Shown: positions 29,227-37,664 of the stretch, piece after piece
Position numbering within the stretch: position 1 is the first letter of the stretch
Layout of the letters: every line of letters starts with the position of its first letter
Notes under the pieces: model-generated
The model's database searches: none
What the model saw: the letters and a program-made list of their open reading frames with translations, nothing else
Told to the model about the DNA's origin: nothing
Translations under genes and position numbers: made by a program
NCBI GenBank assembly: GCA_044508495.1
Contig: JBIQHP010000007.1
Location: forward strand, 1-38,530
Direction of reading: 5' to 3'
Length of the DNA stretch: 38,530 bases
Source of the DNA: Terrimesophilobacter sp044508495
GTDB lineage: Bacteria; Actinomycetota; Actinomycetes; Actinomycetales; Microbacteriaceae

Positions 29227-30435
29227 GTGGAACTTTCGCGCAGGCACGCCGTCCCCCGGGCACGCGGATGGGTGATCGCGGCCGGTCTCGCCGGGATCGG
29301 CGTCGCCGTGGTCGCCGCCGCCGTGACGGTGACGGCGGTGCTCGTCGCGCGCATGGTGCTCGTGCCTCCCACGAGCCGCGAGGAGGACACCGAGGTGCTG
29401 GGCGTCGACCGGGAGGCCGGCGTCATCACCTTCAGCCGCTCCCCCGACGCGATCGTTCCCGGGCGCTACAGCTTCTGGTTCACCGGCGCGAGCGGCCACG
29501 CGAGGGTCGGGGAGATCCTCTCGGAGAGCGCCGACTCGGTCACGCGCGAGCTTCTCGCGGTCGACTCCGGAGATCTCGAGGCGGCCGAGCGGGGGCGCTT
29601 CAACGGCTGGTTCTACCGCTACCCCGGCGAGCTGGGGCTCGAGAGCGAGGATGTCGTGGTCGAGACGGAGCTGGGTGGCGCGCCCGCCTGGCTCGTTCCG
29701 GCATCCGGCGAGGACTCCGCGGAGGGCAGGTGGGCCATTCTCGTCCACGGACGCGCGGTCATGCGCGCCGAGACCATCAGGGCCGTCCCGGTCTTCCACG
29801 ACGCGGGCTACAGCTCACTCCTGGTCTCCTACCGCAACGACTTCGAGGCCCCGCCGAGTCCGGACGGGCGCTACGCGCTGGGGGACACCGAGTGGCGCGA
29901 CGTCGACGCGGCGATCGGCTACGCCATCCGGAACGGCGCGCGTAGCGTCGTGCTCATGGGCTGGTCGATGGGCGGCGCGACCGTGCTGCAGGCGCTCACC
30001 CGCTCGGCCAGGGCGGATGTCGTGCGCGGCCTCGTGCTCGACTCTCCCGTCGTCGACTGGGTGACCGCCCTGGATTACCAGGGCAGGTCGAAGGGGCTGC
30101 GGGGTCCCCTGCGCTCGATCGTCTACGCGATGATGAGCGGCGCGTGGGGGCGTCCGTTCACCGGTCAGGATGCGCCCGTCGACCTCGCGCGGCTCGACTT
30201 CGTGCGACGGGCGGACGAGCTCTCGGTTCCGGTCCTCATCCTGCACAGCGACGACGACGGCTACGTGCCGTCCACCGCCTCGCACGCCCTCGCCGCCGCG
30301 CGACCGGATCTCGTGACGCTCGAGGTCTTCGACACCGCGCGGCACACCAAGCTGTGGAACTACGACCCCGAGCGGTGGACTGGCGCGATCGCGTCCTGGC
30401 TCGCTCGGCTGGAGGACGGGGAGCTCAGCTCCTGA
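29227..30435 (+). CDS. Membrane-anchored alpha/beta hydrolase
   Basis: A 402-residue protein with an N-terminal anchor at about residues 15-45 (GWVIAAGLAGIGVAVVAAAV) after Arg residues, so the catalytic domain is probably outside the membrane. The hydrolase core has S247 in LMGWSMGGATVL, D344 in LHSDDDGYVP, and H373 in TARHTKLW, a complete triad. The substrate is unknown; the fold suits esterase or peptidase activity. GTG 29227 is predicted leaderless. The 3' end overlaps the RibD_C gene by 11 bp. Confidence 0.88.
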   Translation: MELSRRHAVPRARGWVIAAGLAGIGVAVVAAAVTVTAVLVARMVLVPPTSREEDTEVLGVDREAGVITFSRSPDAIVPGRYSFWFTGASGHARVGEILSESADSVTRELLAVDSGDLEAAERGRFNGWFYRYPGELGLESEDVVVETELGGAPAWLVPASGEDSAEGRWAILVHGRAVMRAETIRAVPVFHDAGYSSLLVSYRNDFEAPPSPDGRYALGDTEWRDVDAAIGYAIRNGARSVVLMGWSMGGATVLQALTRSARADVVRGLVLDSPVVDWVTALDYQGRSKGLRGPLRSIVYAMMSGAWGRPFTGQDAPVDLARLDFVRRADELSVPVLILHSDDDGYVPSTASHALAAARPDLVTLEVFDTARHTKLWNYDPERWTGAIASWLARLEDGELSS

Positions 30436-31165
30436 GCACCCAGCGGGCGTACAGGGTCGACTCCTCGTCGACGAGGAGCTGCTCGAGCCCGAGCCGTCTC
30501 CCGGTCGCGAGCCGGGGGAGCAGCGGAGCGTCGAGCGGCAGGAGCTGCGGGCTCGTCGAGAGGCACAGCTCGTCGACGAGATCGGCGTCCACGAGCTGAG
30601 CGGCGAGCGAGGGACCCCCTTCGCAGACGATGCTCTCGTGACCGAGACGATGCAGCGCGGCGACGGCCTGGGCGGGATCGATGCGCGGGCCGCCATGTTC
30701 GTCGGTCGTGTGGTCGCCGGTCGTGAGCTCGACGATCGAGATCTCCGTCTCGCCGAGCGAGGCGCGTACGGCGCCGACCGCCTCGGGAGGGCACAGCACG
30801 AGGACCCGGCCGGGGGCGGCATCCGCGGGGATGCGGTGGCCGGTGAGGTCGCCCGAGCCGGTCAGGATGACGAGCGTGGCCGAACGGGGGAGGAGGTAGC
30901 CCTCGGTGCGCACGCTACTCGCGCCGACGAGCACGGCGTCGGCGGCGCGCCGGATCGCGCCGAGGATCCTGCGATCGGTGCGATTGGTGAGGCTCTGCGA
31001 GGTCCCGTCGGATCCGGCGACGCTCCCGTTGACGCTCGCCACGAAGTTGAGCCGGAGCCAGCGCGCGCGGGGCGGCCGGTACAGCCCGTCGAGCAGGTCG
31101 GCCGCGTCCGGCCCGCCGAGGTCGATCTCGGCCGGGGGACCGGGGAGGAGCCTCGTGAGCGTCAC
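30425..31165 (-). CDS. Pyrimidine reductase family protein (RibD C-terminal / DHFR-like)
   Basis: The 246-residue protein is a stand-alone RibD_C domain: NFVASVNGSVAGSDGTSQSL, DRRILGAIRRAADAVLVGAS, then ESIVCEGGPSLAAQLVDADL, the NADPH-dependent reductase wording. It lacks the RibD deaminase domain, so it may reduce a pteridine- or pyrimidine-like substrate other than the riboflavin intermediate. GTG 31165 overlaps the sufE stop by 4 nt (GTGA), making it the third gene of the sseA-sufE operon. It converges on the hydrolase gene. Confidence 0.85.
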   Translation of the reverse strand: MTLTRLLPGPPAEIDLGGPDAADLLDGLYRPPRARWLRLNFVASVNGSVAGSDGTSQSLTNRTDRRILGAIRRAADAVLVGASSVRTEGYLLPRSATLVILTGSGDLTGHRIPADAAPGRVLVLCPPEAVGAVRASLGETEISIVELTTGDHTTDEHGGPRIDPAQAVAALHRLGHESIVCEGGPSLAAQLVDADLVDELCLSTSPQLLPLDAPLLPRLATGRRLGLEQLLVDEESTLYARWVLRS

Positions 31166-31611
31166 GCCGCGAGCTTAGCCCTCACCTGCCGCTTCGTGCG
31201 GCCGAGGAGGGCGCTCATGCCCCGGATGCGCAGCGGGCTCACCGCCTGGGTGAGGCCGAGCGACTGCGGGTAGTCCTCGGGCACGTCGAGCACCTCCTGC
31301 GCCGTGAGCCCGGCGAGCCCCTGCACGAGGATCGAGGCGAAGCCGCGCGTCGTCGGCGCTTCGCGCGGGGCCGTGGCGTGCAGGTGCACGACCTCGTCCG
31401 CGTCGACCTCGACGAAGATGTACACCGGCGACTGGCACTCCTCGACGCGTTCGAGCAGGTCGGGATGGTCGCGATAGCGCTCGGGGAGCTCGGGGAGCTC
31501 GTTCGCGAACTCGAGCAGGAGCGTCAGCCGATCGCGCACCTCGAGCCCGAGGAACTCGTCGCGGATGCCGGCGAGCTCCTGCGGGACCGAGTCGTCGCGG
31601 TCAGCGGACAT
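31162..31611 (-). CDS. sufE: SufE family cysteine desulfuration protein
   Basis: A 149-residue protein with the SufE fold: LLLEFANELPELPERYRDHP, then RVEECQSPVYIF with the sulfur-accepting C59, and the C-terminal GLTQAVSPLRIRGM. SufE takes persulfide sulfur from a cysteine desulfurase and passes it on. Here it is coupled to a rhodanese (1-nt overlap, TGATG), as in the Rv3283-Rv3284 pair, so it may exchange sulfur with SseA. No iron-sulfur assembly genes are nearby. Confidence 0.92.
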   Translation of the reverse strand: MSADRDDSVPQELAGIRDEFLGLEVRDRLTLLLEFANELPELPERYRDHPDLLERVEECQSPVYIFVEVDADEVVHLHATAPREAPTTRGFASILVQGLAGLTAQEVLDVPEDYPQSLGLTQAVSPLRIRGMSALLGRTKRQVRAKLAA

Positions 31612-32510
31612 CAGCGTGCCGGAGCCTCGCCCGGCTCGCTGCCCGTCGCGATCGGGACGCGCACGGAGCTTCCCCACTCGGTCCAGGATCCGTCGTAGTT
31701 GCGCACGTTCTCGAAGCCGAGGAGGTACTTGAGCACGAACCAGGAGTGGCTCGAGCGCTCGCCGATGCGGCAGTAGGCGATGACGTCGTCGCCCTCCTCG
31801 AGCTCTGCCTCGCCGTGGTAGAGCTGCTCGAGCTCGGCACGGGGCTTGAAGGTCGCATCCGGGGCGGCGGCGCGCGCCCAGGGAACGGATGCTGCCGACG
31901 GAATATGTCCGGCGCGCAGGGCGCCCTCGGTCGGATAGCCGGGGATCTCGGTGCGCTCCCCGCTGTACTCCTCGGGGGAGCGCACGTCGATGAGCGGCTT
32001 GCCGAAGTGCGCGAGCACGTCGTCGCGGTAGGCGCGGTTCACCGAGTCGTCGCGTTCGACGACCGGGTAGTCGACCGGCGCCGGTGACGGGACCTCGGTC
32101 GTGAGCTCCCGGCCCTCCTCCTCCCACTTGGCGCGACCGCCGTCGAGGAGCCGGACGTCCTCGTGACCGAAGAGCGTGAAGATCCACAGGGCGTACGCCG
32201 CCCACCAGTTGCTCTTGTCGCCGTAGAGCACGACCGTGGTGTCGCGCGCGATGCCCTTCGAGCCGAGGAGCCTCGCGAAGGCCTCGCCCTGCACGAAGTC
32301 GCGTTCGACGGGGTCGTTGAGGTCGGTGTGCCAGTCGATCTTGACCGCGCCGGGGATGTGGCCGGTCTCGTAGAGCAGCACGTCCTCATCCGACTCGACG
32401 ACGACGAGACCCGGTTTCCCGAGGTGTTCCTGGAGCCACTCCGTCGAGACGAGGCGCTCCGGATGGGCGTACTCGGCGAATCGTGCTGCTGGATCGACCT
32501 CGAGGGTCAT
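31611..32510 (-). CDS. sseA: Thiosulfate/3-mercaptopyruvate sulfurtransferase
   Basis: The 299-residue protein has two rhodanese domains: an inactive N-terminal one (VSTEWLQEHLGKPGLVVVES, HIPGAVKIDW) and a C-terminal one with catalytic C247 in AYCRIGERSSHSW and RNYDGSWTEWG. It transfers sulfur from thiosulfate or mercaptopyruvate to thiol acceptors in the cytoplasm. ATG 32510 is preceded by GGAGG at 6 nt, the best ribosome site in the region. It is the first gene of the sseA-sufE-RibD_C operon and diverges from zapE across 138 bp. Confidence 0.95.
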   Translation of the reverse strand: MTLEVDPAARFAEYAHPERLVSTEWLQEHLGKPGLVVVESDEDVLLYETGHIPGAVKIDWHTDLNDPVERDFVQGEAFARLLGSKGIARDTTVVLYGDKSNWWAAYALWIFTLFGHEDVRLLDGGRAKWEEEGRELTTEVPSPAPVDYPVVERDDSVNRAYRDDVLAHFGKPLIDVRSPEEYSGERTEIPGYPTEGALRAGHIPSAASVPWARAAAPDATFKPRAELEQLYHGEAELEEGDDVIAYCRIGERSSHSWFVLKYLLGFENVRNYDGSWTEWGSSVRVPIATGSEPGEAPAR

Positions 32511-32648
32511 GCGAAACCTCCATGTTGTGCCCGCGCGGCGGGCGTTCGGGGAGCGAGGGAGGGAGCGTTAGGCTTGATCCGCCCCGCTCCTACCAATGTA
32601 CGCACTCAGCGGGCGTGTTGCCGAGGGCGGACTCGAGAGACGAGGTGG

Positions 32649-33662
32649 ATGGACGTGCGCGCGGGGAGCCTGGCGGAGCGGCATCCGACCCTCTCGGGGA
32701 CCGAGATCGTCGACCACCTCGTTCCGCCGAGGCAGTTCCGCACGGCGACCGTCGACTCGTACCGGCCGGATGCCGGGTACCCCTCGCAGGCGGCCGCCGT
32801 CGAGGCGGTCCGCGGCTTCGCGGCGGCCTGGCTGCCGCGTGCGACCGGGCTCTTCTCGCGACGCAAGAGCCAGGACGCCCTCCCCGGGATCTACCTCGAC
32901 GGCGGGTTCGGGGTCGGCAAGACCCACCTGCTCGCCGCGCTCTGGCACCTCGCGCCGGGGCGCAAGTACTTCGGGACCTTCATCGAGTACACGGCCCTCG
33001 TGGGGGCGCTCGGCTATGCGGCGGCCGTCAACCTGCTGCGCGGAGCGACGCTCATCTGCATCGACGAGTTCGAGCTCGACGATCCAGGCGACACCCGGCT
33101 CATGTCGCGCCTGCTCGGGGAGCTCGCCGCATCCGGGACCCGCATCGCCGCGACGTCGAACACTCCGCCGAACGCGCTCGGGGACGGCCGCTTCGCCGCC
33201 GTCGACTTCCTGAGGGAGATCGACTCGCTCGCCGCGCGCTTCACGATCATCCGGATCGACGGCCTCGACTACCGGCGCAGGGCGCTCGACGGGCACGCGG
33301 TCGCCGTGACCGAGGTCGAGTTCGAGAAGGCCGTCGAGGAGGCCGAGGGCGAGGTGACCGTCGACGGGTTCCCCTCGGTTCTGAGGCATCTCTCGACGAT
33401 CCATCCCTCGCGCTACGTCAAGCTCGTCGAGGGGCTCGCGGCCGTCGGCATCCGGGACGTCGAGGTGCTGCACAGCCAGGCGGACGCGCTTCGGCTCGTC
33501 GCCTTCGTCGACCGGCTCTACGACGCGCGCGTGCGCGTCATCGCGACCGGGATTCCCTTCGACCAGGTCTTCGCCGAGGACATGCTCGCCGGCGGCTACC
33601 GCAAGAAGTACCTGCGCGCGGCCTCGAGGCTCGTGTCGCTCACCTCGGATCAGCCGGACTGA
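32649..33662 (+). CDS. zapE: Cell division protein ZapE / AFG1-like ATPase
   Basis: The 337-residue AAA-type ATPase has Walker A GGFGVGKT (85-92), Walker B LICIDEFEL (D139, E140), a sensor ATSNTPPN, and the family segments YFGTFIEYTALVGALGYA, RFTIIRIDGLDYR and YRKKYLRAASRL. E. coli ZapE destabilises FtsZ rings; mitochondrial AFG1 works in protein turnover. ATG 32649 has GAGG close by and GTG 32655 is a near alternative. A TAGGCT at 32569 may be the promoter. It converges on and overlaps nhaA by 23 bp. Confidence 0.9.
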   Translation: MDVRAGSLAERHPTLSGTEIVDHLVPPRQFRTATVDSYRPDAGYPSQAAAVEAVRGFAAAWLPRATGLFSRRKSQDALPGIYLDGGFGVGKTHLLAALWHLAPGRKYFGTFIEYTALVGALGYAAAVNLLRGATLICIDEFELDDPGDTRLMSRLLGELAASGTRIAATSNTPPNALGDGRFAAVDFLREIDSLAARFTIIRIDGLDYRRRALDGHAVAVTEVEFEKAVEEAEGEVTVDGFPSVLRHLSTIHPSRYVKLVEGLAAVGIRDVEVLHSQADALRLVAFVDRLYDARVRVIATGIPFDQVFAEDMLAGGYRKKYLRAASRLVSLTSDQPD

Positions 33663-34818
33663 CCGGCGGCGGTGCCGCGCGCGTGCGGTGATGGGCGGCA
33701 CGCGACGCGCCGATGGCCGCTCCGATGATCGCGGCGACCGTCGAGGCGGTCAGGACCGCGAGGGTGCCCTCGACGGCGAGCTCGGGCCGATCGCCGAAGG
33801 CGAGGTCGTTCATGAGCAGCGAGACCGTGAAGCCGATGCCGCCGAGCCCCGCGACGACGAGCAGGTCGAGCACGGGAGTCCGGTCCCCCCGGCGGACCGC
33901 GAGCGCCGAGGCGATCACCCCGCCCGCCGTGATGCCGACGAGCTTGCCGAGGGGCAGGGCCACGAGGATCGCCCAGAACGCCGGGCTGAGCTCGGCGAGG
34001 CCGACGGAGGGGATGACGACGAGCGCCGCGACGAAGGCGAAGAGCGGCAGGACGACGCCGTTGGACACCGGTTCGAGCGCCTGGCGTGCGCGCGCCGCCG
34101 AGCGCGGCGCCATGATGAGCCCGAGGGCGACCCCCGCGACGGTGGGGTGGACTCCGCTCAGAGCCACGAGCACCCAGCTGGCCAGCCCCAGGAGGACGAG
34201 GGCGGGCAGGAGGACAGTCGGGCGGGCGAACGCGGGCGGGCGATGACTCGCCCAGCCGAACAGCAGGACGAGCGGAACCGCGACGAGCAGGGGGATCGGT
34301 CGGAGGTCGGTCGTGAAGAAGACCCCGATGACGGTGATCGCCACGAGGTCGTCGATCACGGCGAGTGCGAGCAGCAGGGCGCGGATGCGCGCGGGCAGCC
34401 CGCGGCCGACGACCGCGAGCACGCCGAGAGCGAAGGCGACGTCCGTCGCGGTCGGGATCGGCCATCCGGCTCCGAACTCCGGCTCGTGCGCGATGAGCAC
34501 GAACACGAGCGCCGGGACGATGACCCCTCCGACCGCGGCGGCGACGGGAACGAGGGCACGGCGAGGGCTCGCGAGCTCGCCGTGAGTGAGCTCCTGGCGC
34601 AGCTCGATCGCGGCGAGGAGGAAGAAGACGGCGAGCAGGCCGTCCTTGATCCAGCCGCCCGCCGTGAGGGAGAGGCCGAGGAGGGGAACCGGCAGCGGAG
34701 CGTCGACGACCGGCGTGATCGCCGGTCCCGCGGGGGAGTTGGCGAGGACGAGGCCGAGCGCCGCCGCGGCGAGAAGCAGGATCGCGGCGACCCGCTCCGA
34801 TCTGAGGGCTCGCATCAC
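33640..34818 (-). CDS. nhaA: Na+/H+ antiporter NhaA
   Basis: A 392-residue membrane protein with about 12 helices. The ion-binding core is intact: D126 in TATDVAFALGVLAVVGR and the pair D156-D157 in LALAVIDDLVAITVIG, equivalent to E. coli D133 and D163-D164. GGIGFTVSLLMNDLAF near the end is also family-typical. It exports Na+ in exchange for protons and supports salt and alkaline tolerance. ATG 34818 (or 34815) starts it, diverging from amtB across 142 bp. The last 23 bp are antisense to zapE. Confidence 0.95.
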   Translation of the reverse strand: MMRALRSERVAAILLLAAAALGLVLANSPAGPAITPVVDAPLPVPLLGLSLTAGGWIKDGLLAVFFLLAAIELRQELTHGELASPRRALVPVAAAVGGVIVPALVFVLIAHEPEFGAGWPIPTATDVAFALGVLAVVGRGLPARIRALLLALAVIDDLVAITVIGVFFTTDLRPIPLLVAVPLVLLFGWASHRPPAFARPTVLLPALVLLGLASWVLVALSGVHPTVAGVALGLIMAPRSAARARQALEPVSNGVVLPLFAFVAALVVIPSVGLAELSPAFWAILVALPLGKLVGITAGGVIASALAVRRGDRTPVLDLLVVAGLGGIGFTVSLLMNDLAFGDRPELAVEGTLAVLTASTVAAIIGAAIGASRAAHHRTRAAPPPVSPADPR

Positions 34819-34834
34819 AGCCAGCCTAGGGCGC

Positions 34835-34904
34835 GAAACCCGATGTTAACGCCGGCGGGCAACCTGTAACACGGCCGAAACGGCGGGGGCGACTCCGCCG
34901 AAAC
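34835..34904 (+). promoter_or_regulatory. GlnR-like nitrogen-control boxes upstream of amtB
   Basis: The actinobacterial GlnR pattern GTnAC-n6-GaAAC is matched exactly by GTAAC-n6-GAAAC at 34866-34881 and closely by GCGAC-n6-GAAAC at 34889-34904. A further GAAAC-n6-TTAAC lies at 34835-34850. Activation of amtB under nitrogen limitation is inferred. Confidence 0.65.
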
Positions 34905-34960
34905 GCGCCGGGTGGATGCTGGCGGCCTACCTGCACAACGCAACAGAGAGGCACACACCC

Positions 34961-36169
34961 ATGGATACCGGCGAACTCACCTGGGCGGTCACCGCCTCCG
35001 CGCTCGTCCTGCTCATGACACCCGGCGTCGCGTTCTTCTACGGAGGGCTCGTCAAGGCCAAGAGCGTCGTGAGCATGATGATGATGAGCTTCGGAGCGCT
35101 CGGCCTCATCAGCGTGCTGTGGATCCTCTACGGCTACAACATGTCCGCCGTCGCCCTGCCCTGGGACTTCGCCGGCGACCCCTTCTCCGACTTCGCGCTC
35201 GGCAGCGCCGACAACGAGACGCTCGTGGGCGCGCTCTTCGGGGCGACCTTCGCGATCATCACCGTCGCCCTCGTCTCGGGGGCGATCGCCGACCGGGCGA
35301 AGTTCGGCTCCTGGCTCGTCTTCGCGGGGCTCTGGGCGACGCTCGTCTACTTCCCGGTCGCGGCCTGGGTGTGGGGAGGGGGCTGGATCCTGAGCCTCGG
35401 CGACACGTTCGGGCTCGACTACACCGTGATCGACTACGCGGGAGGGACCGCCGTGCACATCAACGCCGGCGCCGCGGCCCTCGCCCTGGCCATCGTGCTC
35501 GGCAAGCGGGTCGGGTTCCGCAAGGGGGCGCACAAGCCCCACAACGTGCCCCTCGTGCTCCTCGGTGCCGCGATCCTGTGGTTCGGCTGGTTCGGCTTCA
35601 ACGTCGGCGCCGAGTTCCTCAACGGGATGGCGAACGCCGGGCTCATCGGGATCAACACGCTCGGCGCGACCGCGGCGGCCATCATCGGCTGGCTCGTCGT
35701 CGAGAAGCTCAAGGACGGGAAGGCCACCTCGGTCGGCGCGGGCTCGGGGGCGGTCGCCGGCCTCGTCGCGATCACGCCGTCCTGCGCGAACCTCACACCC
35801 GGCTGGGGGCTGCTGCTCGGGCTCCTGGCCGGAGCGGTGTGCGCGCTCGCCGTCGAGCTCAAGTTCAAGCTCGGCTTCGACGACTCGCTCGACGTCGTCG
35901 GCATCCACATGATCGGCGGGCTCATCGGGACCGTCTACCTCGGCTTCTTCGCGACCGGAACCGGCCTCTTCGTCGGCGGGGATGCCATGCAGCTCGTGAT
36001 GCAGGTCGTCGCGGCGGCGGGGGTGCTCGTCTACTCCTTCACGGTCGCCCTCGTCATCGGGTGGGCGATCAACCGCACGATCGGGTTCCGGGTGAGGAAC
36101 GAGGACGAGCTCGCCGGCATCGACACGGTCGTGCACGGCGAGGAGGGCTACGTGCTCGAGACCGTCTGA
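34961..36169 (+). CDS. amt: Ammonium transporter AmtB
   Basis: The 402-residue transporter has the Amt/Mep/Rh fold with 11 predicted helices. The pore twin histidines H166 (DYAGGTAVHINAG) and H316 (DVVGIHMIGG), D158, and WFGWFGFNVG are all present. A C-terminal cytosolic tail (TIGFRVRNEDELAGIDTVVH) suitable for GlnK control is retained, though no glnK follows. ATG 34961 is preceded by GAGAGG at 10 nt. No signal peptide is seen, unlike enterobacterial AmtB. GlnR-like boxes lie upstream, and a divergent Amt-fold paralog starts 60 bp downstream. Confidence 0.95.
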   Translation: MDTGELTWAVTASALVLLMTPGVAFFYGGLVKAKSVVSMMMMSFGALGLISVLWILYGYNMSAVALPWDFAGDPFSDFALGSADNETLVGALFGATFAIITVALVSGAIADRAKFGSWLVFAGLWATLVYFPVAAWVWGGGWILSLGDTFGLDYTVIDYAGGTAVHINAGAAALALAIVLGKRVGFRKGAHKPHNVPLVLLGAAILWFGWFGFNVGAEFLNGMANAGLIGINTLGATAAAIIGWLVVEKLKDGKATSVGAGSGAVAGLVAITPSCANLTPGWGLLLGLLAGAVCALAVELKFKLGFDDSLDVVGIHMIGGLIGTVYLGFFATGTGLFVGGDAMQLVMQVVAAAGVLVYSFTVALVIGWAINRTIGFRVRNEDELAGIDTVVHGEEGYVLETV

Positions 36170-36170
36170 T

Positions 36171-36187
36171 CGCGAGCGGACCTCGCG
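36171..36187 (+). terminator. Hairpin after amtB
   Basis: CGCGAG pairs with CTCGCG around CGGAC, starting 1 nt after the amtB stop. With no U-tract it may be a weak terminator or attenuator before the Amt-like gene. Confidence 0.4.
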
Positions 36188-36229
36188 CGGTCCGGGTCGG
36201 GTCGGCCGCCTTCGTGGTAATCATGGAGG

Positions 36230-37216
36230 ATGGCCGACCCGATCCTCGTTCTCGCCTGCGCGGCCGTCGCGCTCGCCGGGGTGCCCGGCATCCTGCTCTA
36301 TGGCGGGGGCACCTGGCGCCTGCTCGGGTCGGAGCTCGCGACGCTCGCCGGCCTCTGGGCGGTCGTCGGGGTGGTCCTCGCGCTTGCGGGGGTCTTCCTG
36401 CCGGGGTTCGCGGTGCTCGTCGCGGCCACCGGGGTGCTCATGGGGGCCGGGGTGGCAGCGGCGCTTGCGGAACGCGTCGCGCGCCGCGGCATCCGGATGC
36501 TGCTGCTCGCCGGCTTCAGCCTGCTCGTCTTCCTGCCGCTCGCCGTCGTCGTGTTCGGCGGGAGCGGCACCTGGCTCTATCGCGACCTCGGCGCCCTCGA
36601 CTTCGCGGGGGCTTTGCCCATCGCGGTGGGCACCGGGAGCTTCACGATGGTGATCGCGATCCTCGGGGGCGAGCGCAAGGATGACGAGCGCAGACTCGCG
36701 CTGCGGGGGGCGATGCTCTTCGCCGTGGCGGCGCTCGCCGCCGCCATCGGGTTCGAGCTGAGGGTGGACGAGCTCACGCCGGCGATCGCGCTCAACATGC
36801 TCATGACCCCGGCGCTCGCGATCCTCGCCGCGGCCGGCATCGAGCGGGTCAAGCGCGGCAGGAACACGCGGGAGGGGCTCGCGGCGGGGACCGTCGCCGG
36901 AACGGCGGCCGCGCTCGCCGCCTGCGCCTACCTCGAGACCGTCACGGCGCTCATGCTCGGACTCGTCGTCGGCGCCGTCGCCGAGGTCGCCCATCGCGGG
37001 GCGAGCGCTGCCTGGCGGCTCGCGACGCCCCTGCTCGTCGGGGGGATCACCGGCCTGCTCTACCTCGGCATCTTCGGGCTGGGACCCGGGTTCGTGTACT
37101 CGGGTCAGCCGGTGCTTCTCGGTCAGCAGGCGTTCGTCGTCGCGCTCGCGCTCGGCTGGTCGTGGCTGGCCTCAGCGGCGATGCTGCTGCCGCTCAGGCC
37201 TCGGCGACGCGCTTGA
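36230..37216 (+). CDS. Divergent Amt-fold paralog lacking pore histidines
   Basis: The 328-residue membrane protein aligns by eye with AmtB along its length: VPGILLYGGG with TPGVAFFYGG; GVAAALAERVARRGIRMLLLA with GAIADRAKFGSWLVFAG; GALDFAGALPIAVGTG with VIDYAGGTAVHINAG; IERVKRGRNTREGLAAGTVAG with VEKLKDGKATSVGAGSGAVAG; LLVGGITGLLYLGIFG with HMIGGLIGTVYLGFFA. Both pore histidines are replaced (A132 and L268 by this alignment), the helix equivalent to WFGWFGFNVG has changed, and the C-terminal GlnK-binding tail is missing; it ends in PLRPRRRA. It is probably not a normal ammonium channel; a sensor, partner or altered channel is possible. ATG 36230 directly follows GGAGG. Confidence 0.75.
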   Translation: MADPILVLACAAVALAGVPGILLYGGGTWRLLGSELATLAGLWAVVGVVLALAGVFLPGFAVLVAATGVLMGAGVAAALAERVARRGIRMLLLAGFSLLVFLPLAVVVFGGSGTWLYRDLGALDFAGALPIAVGTGSFTMVIAILGGERKDDERRLALRGAMLFAVAALAAAIGFELRVDELTPAIALNMLMTPALAILAAAGIERVKRGRNTREGLAAGTVAGTAAALAACAYLETVTALMLGLVVGAVAEVAHRGASAAWRLATPLLVGGITGLLYLGIFGLGPGFVYSGQPVLLGQQAFVVALALGWSWLASAAMLLPLRPRRRA

Positions 37217-37652
37217 GGGCGGCGAGGGTCTCGCGCATGCCGATGCTCGCGCCGTCGGCCCGGATGGCGATCTCCGCCTCGGCGCGGTCGCCGAAGCGCT
37301 CGGGGTAGGTCGGCTCCGCAGCGGGGAGTATCTCCCAGGACTCCGTGACGAGGGTTCCGCCCTCGGCAGGCTCGAAGGTGTAGCCCCACCGAGTGCGGTC
37401 GCCGTTGACGGCGAAGGCGAACTCGCGGCCGGGCTCATCGGCGACGACCTTCGAGCGGGTCTCCCAGGTGCGGGCCTCGGTGACGTTGCGGCCGGTGAAC
37501 CAGGCGCCGACACCGCGGGTGTCGTCGTCCCACCAGCACTCCTTGCAGACCGGGCTCCACTCGCCCATGCGGGTGACGTCGGAGATCATGGCGTAGAGCG
37601 CCTCGGGGGAGCTCGCGATCGTGATGGACTCTGAACGGGTGCGATTCTCCAT
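37194..37652 (-). CDS. SRPBCC (polyketide cyclase/START-like) family protein
   Basis: A 152-residue protein with the helix-grip wording SITIASSPEALYAMISDVTR, MGEWSPVC, then RVAEA at the end; GYTFEPAEGGTLVTESWEI is the typical late strand pair. Such proteins bind hydrophobic ligands; none can be named here. ATG 37652 was chosen because the conserved domain starts right after it and TATGCT lies 6 nt upstream; a longer frame to 37811 is non-conserved. It overlaps the Amt-like gene's 3' end by 23 bp. Confidence 0.88.
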   Translation of the reverse strand: MENRTRSESITIASSPEALYAMISDVTRMGEWSPVCKECWWDDDTRGVGAWFTGRNVTEARTWETRSKVVADEPGREFAFAVNGDRTRWGYTFEPAEGGTLVTESWEILPAAEPTYPERFGDRAEAEIAIRADGASIGMRETLAALKRVAEA

Positions 37653-37658
37653 ACTCGA

Positions 37659-37664
37659 AGCATA
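37659..37664 (-). promoter_or_regulatory. Predicted leaderless -10 of the SRPBCC gene
   Basis: TATGCT, then TCGAGT, then ATG 37652 on the minus strand; no ribosome site is present. Confidence 0.55.
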
